A DNA stretch of 64,000 bases from Membranipora membranacea. Its lineage: Eukaryota > Bryozoa > Gymnolaemata > Cheilostomatida > Membraniporidae. The DNA lies in NCBI GenBank assembly GCA_914767715.1, contig OU612069.1, forward strand, positions 21,451,387 to 21,515,386, written 5' to 3'. Below are positions 39,901 through 51,900 of this stretch, piece after piece (the first letter of the stretch is position 1; each line of letters starts with the position of its first letter). The notes beneath the pieces were generated by a model. It made no database searches and had not been told where the DNA came from. It saw only the letters and a list, made by a program, of their open reading frames with translations. A program made the position numbers and the translations under genes.

Positions 39901-42900
39901 CTATATTTTATAGAGTTAGTGAGATTAGTGGTATTCCAACAACAAGTTTTTCAGTCACAACATCTCCAAGTAATATAAATATTCTTATTGTTTCAGGAGT
40001 TGAGGCACAGCAGCCATCTAATGGCCACAGCGCAGATGTGGAGGCAGCCATCAACACTAACGAGATTGAGTTGAATGATGACTCAGTTGATAGTAAAACT
40101 AAACAGGAGGAGCAACAAGCAACAACAGAATCTGAGGTCAGGGTCACCGAAGAATTATCCAATCAGCATTCGCACATAGACAATGAGGTCAGGGTCGAAA
40201 CAGAGGGAGCCAATCAAGAGTCAGACGTGGCTCCTCAATCGCCACCTAGTGGGGACTGGCAACTTGTTGATAAAGGCGAGACAAACCCCACATTTGAAAA
40301 GGATGAGGAATGATACTGACACATAATATACTATCTAGAAACAAGAATCATCTGGAGGACATTGGTGCGGAAGGTATTAGACAGTGCATTAACGGACCAA
40401 ATGAAACGAAAGTTCAAACACTCTTTGTATTGTATCCTGTTTCTTCACATGTGATGTAAACAATGTAAGGGTGCGGAGAGATTAACTCGCTTACTGAGTG
40501 AGGATTTAATTGGAACGAACCAAGTAACTGGCAAAAAATAACTGGATATGGTGTTGAGAATATCCCTCTAAGCTTGCCATTTTTGGTTGATTTAAGTTAC
40601 TATATCATTTCAACATTCCAATGCCTATTACATTATATACCTATTTATAACTGGGATCATTTTACATTTTTTTCTATCAAAACAACTGTTGTTAGTTCTC
40701 AAAGCTGGAGTCATATTCAAATTGGTCAGTGATATTATCCAAATCCCAACTTTCTCATAAGCGTCAAAGGTATCCAGTTACCAGTGACCTCTATTTCACT
40801 TCTAAATCAAACGCATTACCGGAAATAGAGATCATTGCTATGCTGTTAACACAAGGCTCAATTTATTTATTATCACACGCTGCGTATTTTAATATTATTT
40901 AACATATTATATGCATTCCATTGGTTTGATTAATTTCTTAGTTTTTAGCACTATGTGTCTGTTTTTTGTAAAGTTCCGACCCATATGGAGGTTCCAGCTC
41001 ACACACTAAGAGACGTGATATGTAAATAAAAATACATGGAATATAATGATATATGCCTTGTTAATCAACCTGTACCAGTTCCTAACTATGTTTAATTCAT
41101 AAGTCATGTCTTATTCTGATGTCAGTACCTATCTCTCCACGTTGATTTTAAGGACTTGTACTTTCAATACAGTTGATTACCATCACAGTGTCTAATTCTC
41201 TTATGACTGTTTATTATGAGCCCACCCAGTATCAAACAGGTTGATTAAAATGTTGATTAAATTCAGATTTTATCACTAGCCACATCCCGATGCATGGGCG
41301 GCGAAGTTTGTATGCTTAGGAAACGGCGCTCTTACCAACTGAGCCACCTCCTACTCCTATGTCATGCTCTGCAATGGTGAGGGCTATTGTTTGGAGTGCC
41401 TAGCCTTTAACAGAACACTTACTATACCGCCCTAACCATCTAATAAGATAGGAATGTAAATCTCACCTGTTGAGGTCACTTTCTCACTCTGTTGTTTGAT
41501 TTTCTCTATAAGACCGGATACTCCTTTCCTTGGTTTTATCTCCTCCTGATTGGCAGCTGCCTCAGCATTCTATAAAAAATAAAAAGAGAAGGTCAGCGTC
41601 AGTGTATAAGTGACCATCATAAGTAAAGCCTGGTTCACATTGACCCAGACAGTTAACCCAGGGAGCCATCTCAGACAATGTGAACACAAATACGAGGCAA
41701 CCCCGGCAATAAAAATGAATCTGGGTCAGTAACGGGAGAGTTCGAAGCTTACAAATCTTCCTGTTTCTGGGATCAGATTTGCAATGTGAACAGCAGAAAT
41801 ACTCTTTCCGGAACCAATTGGGATCAGCATCCCAGATGCCATCCCCACGCTTTCCGGGATAATTTGAACCAGGTTTTACTCCAACCTGACACCAAATATT
41901 CATTTGATGCCATTATTATCCGTTTCTTTATTTTGATGTACATTTTATCAGTTATTTGAAGCAGTCTATGAAGGTAGGAGAGTAGAGCATCCAATGAGTT
42001 ATGTGTTATATACGTTCAATGAATAACGCTATTGGAGCTGGAGCTGATTGGTGGCCCACTCTTTCATTGATTGCCCTAGCCAGCAGAGGAAAAAGGTGTT
42101 TGAATTCAGTGATACATTAAATTTCTTATAATTTCATTAAAATTGTGTTTGATGAACACCAAGAGCCATAATAAAAGATTTGTTTTTATGAATTGCACTG
42201 ATACCTGAGGGTGAAATTACAATCAAACCCATCTCTAGTTGATCACTTACTTGTAATGACTTGTTTCCATTTCCTAGTAGCATGCATGAGCAATACACTA
42301 TGTTAGTTCAAGACCATAAACGCTAAATTGTAATACCCTAGAGGAATGTGGAATTTGCAGAAGGAAAAATTTGCCTTTGCATGCCAACAATTACACACCT
42401 TTACTTTTTTCTTGGACTCTCACCTCACCTAAATTTAGTGCCAGCGAACATTAAATCACTCCAAAACTAGCTTAACTAAACTCTAGCTAATTCTACACTC
42501 CTTTAGGGTATACTGTGGATTAAATTTAGTGGGTCAGAATTATGTAGAAACATCCTGTCCAAGCAGCTGCTTCCTAGACCGTATAAAATTACTCTATTTG
42601 GTTTTGCGAATATCTTCCCCTCAGAGGGATTATTCAAAATCATAAGATAACAAACCTGACTTTCCTTATGCATTTTCTCAACGAAGCCTGAGAGTTTTCT
42701 GGCGATGAGAGATTTCTCACAGAACCTCAGCAGAGAGAAAAAGTTAATATTATCGATCTCTGTGATAGTTAGGAAGTTGTTGACTGTCATCAGTTGACTG
42801 CTGCTGCCACCTCCAGGGTCAGGGGCACCTGTACCACCTGTCAAATATAAACATAGTATTATATTATACCAGGCCTGAAGGGGCACCTGTCTAATATAAA

Positions 42901-45900
42901 CCAGGTAGCACTAACGAAGCCGGACAAATATGGAGCTATTTTTTAAATTTAAGAGTTCTGCCACAAACATCATGTCATACATTACATGTATGAGTAATAC
43001 TGTAATAATTCAACCGACTCTGTATCAATGAACGCCCCGGTCAAAACCTCTACGATTCCTTTATGCTACAAGCTTATATGGCCTTTTTCTGTAAATCACT
43101 GCTATGATTGTGGTTTATGCTTTTTGCAGCTGCATTTTCTTTGAAAAAGTCTAGCAAAACATCTGGCGACAAACACACCAACCAGAATTGAAATATGTCA
43201 CAGTTAATGATCAATTTAGATGATAAATGAGGTATGAGGTATGCAGTAATGGTTGTTATCGGTAGGGAAGCTATTATCGAGTAGAGTAGAAAGCTCCATA
43301 CCGCTCTCTACGCAAGGTAAGAGCAGGGTGGAGGACTTGATAAGCCACCTAGTGACTCACTAACACCAGACCCATAGCTTTGTTGGGACTTTAGGCTATC
43401 CTCTAATAACTCAGGAACATTCCTCAGGTTTTAATTTCTTTTTCCATGAACAACATAAAACTTTAAACTTTACGTGTTCACACTTGATTCCTCATCATGG
43501 CAAGTGATGATAGTCATGCAAGGCTAAATCAATGTGTCATGTTTCTTTGTGTCTGGTAGTATGTTAAAAATCTAAAGCAAATCGCAAATATCTCGAATTG
43601 TTTCATCACCAACCAGACCTAGAAGCCATATGTAAGGCTGTTATTTTCTGACTCTGCAATAACATCCAGTATTTTTATTGACGATCGCTTTTGTGCCGTA
43701 TCTTCCTACTACACACAAATCTTTCCAAGATCCAGCACTGATGAGAAAATTTACCATACAGTAAACAGGTTTTCTTTGGGACTTCACTCACAAGGACTAG
43801 GTGATGGAAGCAGCGCTTAGCCTAACACCTGTGTATGATTAAATACCTGACTCCCCTAACATTTAATTATTATAAAAACACTTCACATATAATCCATAAA
43901 TCCATCAATTTTGTTCCCAGTCATGAAACGAAATTCCTGAATATTTTCTCCCTTGGTCATGTATATAAGTTAATTTAGGAAACATATTTGATAAATAATT
44001 AGAATAAATTAAATATAGACAATTGATAAGAATAGCAAGCAATTTAAATTCGAGAGATATGGTAGTGGCTCTCTTACCAGATGTACTTTGACGAGGAGGT
44101 GTATTGAGTTGTACTATAATCTGAGATATGACATCGATAAGCTGGTTGACGTTAAGTAGATTGACAGGAAGTAATCTACTCTTGTATTTATCTCTATACT
44201 GTTTGAGCTGTGACTTACACTGAGTGAACTACAGAAAGAGAAACACATGATATATACAACTTTGACTCACCAGTATGCTTGGTGAAAATGTATTCAATTC
44301 TTATATTGCTTTCACTGGAGGAAGTAATGTTTCGTGTTTGTTGCGATAACCTGCTTTGTGAACTTGATTGAATACAAGCACTGAACTGAGCAGCAATGAT
44401 TTCGTCATTTAGTTACCTCTTACCGCATTGTACATATTTGGAAGTTGTGCCCTCGGACAAATGGGCAGATAACTACATAAATTCAAGAAACCATGGTTAT
44501 GGGACACTCATATGTTGGTTAACAAGATCCATCTATTTTCCTATTGGCTAGCCCACAGCCGACCGCTTAAAGTTCAGCTAACAACTCCAGACACAAACCA
44601 TACAGATCTGACTTATCTTTCATTTGGCAAGTTCTACCTGTTTCTCTTGTAAATTTCTTGGCTTCTGACCACCGCAGATGGCCTTCAAAACTACCAACAA
44701 ATATCAAACAGTACTCACTCCTCTAGATCTGCTCTAAAACAAGTTTGATCCAATTTGCCTGCATTCCAGTTGCTCCCCTTCCACCGACGTGACCAGTGGA
44801 GCGGTGGCTACTTCGAATGCCAGCAAATTGCCCAAACTTGGTCTAGATCTGCTCTGACTTACCTGTGAAAGATGTACCTGTACACTGTGTATATTACTGA
44901 TTGTCTCCAGTAAGTTATGAGCTTCATCTATCACTACTATATTACCTTGTAGTTTAATACCTGAGGCTCTGCGTGTTGAGTCATGTAATAATGTGTTATA
45001 CGGTAATACTACTAGCTGTTAAATAAAATATTATTAGTTAGTTACATATGATACAAGCAATGAGTCAAATTCATAAACATAAAAATACGAGTAATTATAT
45101 GTCTTATATGTTTATAGTCCTAACCCTTATGATCTGCTTCCAACATTGGTTAAAAAATAAGAGTGTCACAATTGCTCAAGGTTTAGATAAATTAAAACGA
45201 TATGGATGACGAAAACGACAAAGACATAAAAATACAGTAACAAACGGAGATCAATTCATGTTAGGAACATAGTTTTACACTAATATCAAACATAAACAAG
45301 AAACCTAAGCAAACTAAGCATTTTATTATGATGATATATGCCTCACAGCCAATTGTATCAGATATCTTAATAGTATTTGTCATAGTGATTTCTATACTAA
45401 TCTTTTACCCATATATTTATGCAGTAACTGTGATACATCATATTTCACATGTTTTATCAGAGCACCTTAAATAAACACTTTAGTTCACAGAGAATGAGAC
45501 AAATACAGAACATACATATGATTGACTAATTGTAGCATTGTGTAATAAATAAGTACACTTTACCTGAGCAGCTGGTATAGCGTGCCTAGCAGCGTAATAT
45601 GGGCAGGCTTTAACCTTCTTCCCTGTCTCAACAAGGTCTTCTATATCCATCACTTGTAGCTGAATAAAACAATCATTTACAATAAAAACAAGGAGTTTGT
45701 TTGCTAAATAGTATTCACAGTGAGCTCCTTTTAAGTCATAATTTATAATTCAGAACTCGTGTTAACTAACACAAGGAAATTTTGTCTGTTCAGCCGAATC
45801 ATGATGAATTCTAATGTAACGGAATTCAGACTCAGCTTAATAAGGGCACAATTTTATCGCCCCCAGAGGCAAGTATTACGTGGACTGCAATTGTATTTGT

Positions 45901-48900
45901 TACGAGTAGAGAGTAATACCAGGACTTGCTTGATCTTGCCATCAATGAACAGCCGCTGGCCTAGTTTAAGCGCTCAAACGGTGGCGGTATGCTGGTAGAG
46001 GCATTTCATTATCAACCAGAAAGTGGTTGATAATGAAATGCCTCTACCAGCATACCGCCACCGTTTGAGCGCTTAAACTACCACTGGCCTCATGTACATC
46101 TACTGAAAGTAAAGAATCTTGTCACAACGCCTTATTGTTCGTAGCTGTCTATGAAGACAAATCACTAATGCCGGATGAAAACCTTGGCACCTGGAATAGC
46201 AAAATTACAATCTTGGCAAAGAGTAGGTGGCCCACATTTCAGTTTGTTATCGTACAACATTTGTATATGTAGAACTCACCAGAGCTCTATCAGTGAGGTG
46301 TCTTATTCTCGTTTGGTTATAATACGGACATGAGCTTGCAGCGGATCGTCTTCTCTTACTTCCTGTTGTGTCAACTTTCTTACTACTACCTGAGCTCTTC
46401 TGTAACTCCTTACAGCGATCATTGATGAGTGAGAGAGATTTCAGAGAGGTCACTGTAGGATTTATACACATGTTCTATAAATAGAGGATATACATAAGGT
46501 TATTAAAAGTGTACGTTTATAGAAAACACCGGCCAATGGCGAATATTACACAACCATGTCAGGTACTTTCAAAGTGTTCGACTCTGATGAAATTAGTGTT
46601 GTGACACTGCTTCAGGAGCTTTTCGCCCTTCTTCAGGGGTATTCAACAGAAAATATAAGATGTGAAGATGGAAACCCTAAATAAGCTCGGAAAACCAGAT
46701 GTGACCATTATTGATAAATTAATTACCTGTCTCGAGCCAATAGCCACAGTTCTTATTTTATCTGCATAAGGGGACTTTTTCACCTCCCCTACGAATTGAG
46801 AAAGCTGTGAGTGAGTCCTGCTGCAAAAGTATATCTTAAAAGAGAAAAAATCACACGCTACAGTAAGCTGTCTGGTTTGAGTCAGTGTTACAACAGAAAA
46901 TAAATAATATCAAGCTGACACACTACCAGTTCAATGATTCAATCAATAAAAAATTAAAGATACAATAAAAATTTGACAGTCACACCAAGGTCACACTACA
47001 CCCCTTCCATCGCTCCGGGAAAGCTATCCAGAATATTCCGTTTGAATTGAAAGCTTCGAATGAGTGTGAGAGAATTTTTTCATGGTAAGTTGCCACAAAA
47101 TCCAAATTTACGCCCTTCCACATGGATTTTCTCGGACCCATGGTTTAGGCCAGTCATGATCCCGGAGAGTGGGAGTGCGAGGTGGCTCAGTTGGTTAGAG
47201 CGCCGTACCTATATAACTTACAAATACTGAAGGTCATGGGTTCGGACCCCACTATAGTCCATCGACTACTGGGGTTTGATTGGCACCCAGGTGTGCTCCA
47301 ACCTGCCTGCAAACAAAGAGCAACCTGGTGCAGATACTGCAAGTGCCCCTAAGGGAACTTAGGCTTTGAGATGTGGCGTGTGATAAATCAAATTGATTTT
47401 AATCAACCATTTTAACCGTTGCATACCTTAGTAACATATACATCATCTTCTTCCTGCTCACCCTGCCTCTGTGTATCTTCATCACATTCCTTCTCTGTAT
47501 CAGCCAGCTGATTCAACAGGAAGTCATCACCTATAAGCTCCGCCTCTTTCTGATATTTATCTCTGATATCATCGTCAGCTCCAGCGAGTAGATCTGAGAA
47601 GGTGTCTCCAAGGGTGTCCTCTGATTGGTCTCTCTGAACAGCAGAGGAAAGGAAAGGATGTGCAATCTGTCTTGGAACGTGAGCATTGAACTCCATGATT
47701 CAGTGAATGTGAAACAATGAGAGATCTAAAACAAGTTTTCGGCTCCAGAAACATAAAAATTTTCACTTAAAAAATGGTATGACTTTGTTTTTTGGTAGGC
47801 TACATGATGAGAGGTTGTCTATTCTATCGTTGTGATAAAACAAGTATGTGGGGATTTGGCAACATGTCTAATATGATATTTGATTCAGAACAGCGAGACC
47901 TCAAGTTTGCAACCTTTGGTACTGCAGCAGAGGGGTATTCCCGAGGTTGGGTATCATTTGGCCGGTACGTCAATTCTCAACGTTGCAACATCTCACGCCG
48001 TCACATCAGTGGATATCACTGGTCAAATACATCGATCCTTGTCCTAATTTTTGTGTGTTAAATATAGCATATCATGGCTGAAAAAGACATTAGCCTTTTG
48101 GTGAGGTCTGTGTGGTAGTGAACGAATAACTCCCCTGATAGATTATAACCTAGATCCAGTCATCATAATGGTCCATAGTATCATAGAAACACATAAATTA
48201 GATGCAACCTCAGTTATGTACACCTACACTCATCTGTTGTGCAGGAGAAGTGCCTTCTCATGTCTCGCCCAGTAGATTTAAAGTGAAATAGTACAGTTTA
48301 GACCGACAAACCTTTCTTTTGTTTTGATATTTAGCAGATAAAGGTGCTTGTAGATTTTGTTTTAGCTCCAGCAGTTTATTTTCCTTCTTCAGTAAAGCTT
48401 CTCTCTCTCGCTGTAAAATAACATCCATACTGAGCAAAAAGTTTTATCACAGTGAATGTCCAAACCGAGAGTTATATATATATATATATTATACATATAT
48501 AATAACTCTATGAGCAAACCCAATAAACAAAAATTTAAAAAATTTATGCAGTGATTAATTAATATACCCTGATGGGACATGATGAGGGTGGCATGTGTGT
48601 CTTAGTGGCCAACTGGGTGTCAGGATTGAACAGATAGTCTAACAATCAAGCAATGTAGGAGGACGTCATTATTGCATATGCAAGTTACAGTATTTATATG
48701 GTTATGGATAAAACATACCAAATCATTCCCGAACTGGAGATGTCGTTTCACATAACAACAAAAGATAACTCTCAACGTCCTATATAAATGGCAGCTAATT
48801 TATTCTAAGGCAGCACTAACAACAACCTTTAATAAACTACAACGTAGACTGTCTGCATTGTCAAAGTGACGTATATGTAAGTAAAATGTCTGATACCATA

Positions 48901-51900
48901 GTTAACAAAGGTAAACACCTTTGAGTTTGTAATTAATATTCGGTTCGATCCATCATGGATAAAAACTACAGTGATAGACGGAGCTGACTGATCGATTCTG
49001 CAACTAACATGCATCTTGAACAAAAGTAATTATCTGGCCTGATGTAGATTGCATATAATCACTAAACTCACCCTGATATTTTCCAGCCTTTCCTTCTCAG
49101 CCCTTTTATCTTCATAGTTAGTTATCCAGTCAGGTAATGCTTTCTTCTGCTCAGCTGATGAAGCTGTGGCCAGTGATGAGTTACATGTCACCTTCACAGA
49201 GGCTGATCTAAAATAAACACAACAAACCTAAATTTAAACAGAGATTGTTGTGTCCCCAAATTTAGGTCACATGGTCAGTTTAGCATGCTGTCGATCATAT
49301 AAATAAGGATGCACATCACAAATGATAGTTAGTCATTAGTACGACCCGAGACACGATGGTCACATAATTAATATACACGCTCCGACGTTAAATCAAACAG
49401 CTTGAATTATATGACTACCAAAATAGACAGAGATGTACACTCAGGATGGAGATTGACCATGTCAGGCAACATTTTTTTCTTTTCTATGCACTAGGTCTTA
49501 TTTGACCGCCCTATTTAACGGGCCCCCTTAAGCTCGGGTGGCTTGTGTGGGGTAGTACCCTATACCCTTGCCCGCCGTTGCCGGCTACTCTTTTTTCGAA
49601 GAGGCAGAGGGGGATCTTTATACTGCATGCAAGCACACAGTAGACCTCCTGTATTTATGGTCCTGATCCGAACAGACCTGGCTATGATGAATGGCTTGCC
49701 AGTACCAAATCAGAAATGACAGCCGGCGCCGGGAATCGAACCTGGATCATAAGATCACAAGTCCATACCCTTAACCGTCAGACCACTCCTGTAGGGGTAC
49801 ACTTAGCTTAAGCGCTCAAACTGTGTCGGAATATCTGGTAGAAGCATTTCATTATCAACCAATTTCCCAACAACGGTGGGTGGGGAAAGTGTTTGATAAT
49901 GAAATGCTACGACCAGCTAACTCGACACAGTAGGCAACATACTCAACAACAGACATCCAAATTATAAGCTTTACATCTACACCACAGGACAGTCAGTAGC
50001 CCCTCCACCCCATGGCTGCAATAAACTGAATTAAGTTGAGAAGCTTTTAAAATCTCAAAAAACATGCTTAATTTTTTTTATTGAAAGCAATAATTTTTTT
50101 TTAGGTGATTTTGTAACTGAGATGTCTGTTTATATATTAAGATTGCCACAACAAAATATAACTTTTTTGTTTCTAAAAAAAAATCATTTTATACATCATT
50201 TTTTCCCAAGAATATATTTATCTGGAGAGTACGGGTATTTGAGTAACTGAAACAAAATGGTGGAAGAGAGTTTGTAATTAAATAATTAAAACTTTCAAAT
50301 TTAACATTTATATCTAACATCAAAATTTAGAAGGAGTACATCATAACGCATCAAATATCAAAATATAACTTTAAGCGCTTATACTACGGTACACTGCCCA
50401 GATTAGCAAGTGAAAATTACAATACTTCATAAGTACCTTTTGAATTAGCTAGAAATGTGTTTAACTTTCATAGCCCTACCTCTTTATTCTCTCTTCTTTA
50501 TCCATAGTGTCCAGTAGCTGTTTGAGTTCTTCTTCTTTTTGTTTCTCATAATCGACTAACCATTTCAGAGCTCCGCATATCATACTCATAGACTTACCCT
50601 ACAGTCATCAAAATGCATTTAAGTCATTGTGGAATAAAGTTTGTGAAAGTGTATCCCAGAATGCAATTATTTACTGGAATTTCCCATGATGATGACAATA
50701 ATTAGGTAATACACTGTAATTGGGTGAAGGTCAACTTGTTGCACCCATCCTCAATTAAATTGATTAGTATGTCTGATGACAAATGAGGCTGTAGCCAATT
50801 CAAAAGCACTGCTATCAGTGATATTGGACCCTGTAAATATTTTCAGGTGTATTTGCAATGGAAATTTATTGATTTTAAGTTTGAAATTCTTTTTGCAAAA
50901 TCATTTTAGGACAATCAATGCACACGGGTGGGCTAATGTAAATTAGACCGGAAATGTGTTAAAAATGCAATGGTTTTATATATGGAGCCACTGAAAAATT
51001 CTGACAACGAATTTTCAACCCATAGTCACCAATATAGAAGATCAGAAGCATACCATCATTTTGAGTGGTCTGGTTAAAGAATTGAAAGAACCTGAAGCAG
51101 GCCTATTGAAGTCACAAGTCAATATAGTTTGCATGTAAAGCAATGGGGAAATAAATAGAGGTGTTGGACCTTATTATTGTGGTTGTTGTCATTACTTTAG
51201 TAGGGGTTTCACTTGATAGTTACACGTGGTCCAATAAAATTAAAATCACCATCATTGTAACCAATTCAAGTCAGCCACGAACATATAAATATGTTTACAG
51301 TTTCACAGCATTGAGAAAAGTAGGGGCATTTACTACTCATATTATTAAGCTTCTTGGGCTAGCGACATGCCAAAACCTGAAAAATTCTCTTCAATTTGTC
51401 TGCATAATGAGTTACCGTCCCTCGAGCTGCCGGCCACTCAGTAGGTTTCGAGCAACTCAATATGCAGACAAATTGGATGAAATTTGATCAAACGAAACCT
51501 GTGTGGCTGAAATCTTGACCAGAACATGTAGGAAACACCTAGCTAAGTTTTTGATCACTTTAATTGACAAACCCAGCATGTTCCAAGCTGACGGGAAAAA
51601 AAATTTGTTGTGGCTACTGCAAACTAAGATATTAATCGAGGCTGCCGGTATTGGCTTTCTCCCATATTGACTACATCCAAAACACATTTGATAAGGACGT
51701 GGTTGATAAAGTAAGGCCTCTAACAGTAACCCGGCTTGAGTTTGACCATGAGCTAAATATAGCCTATGGTACATATCAAGTATCACTATCGGTGCATAAG
51801 ATAAGTTAGGATACTCAGACTAAATCTTACAGTTCCAGTAGGGCTCTCGAATATCCCAATCTTGCCGAACTGCAGAGCTTCGTATATTTTAGACATTAAC

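Noticed and set aside
41562-41903. Minus-strand 113-codon ORF next to DDX11 exon 13
   Set aside because: Most of it is a foldback element; only its first few bases touch the true exon at 41467-41569.
47792-48061. Plus-strand 89-codon ORF
   Set aside because: It lies in a DDX11 intron with no splice signals, family motif or repeat of the frame elsewhere.
51161-51487. Plus-strand ORF with hydrophobic start, possible membrane protein
   Set aside because: The hydrophobic run is short and AT-driven, and the second half is a MITE.
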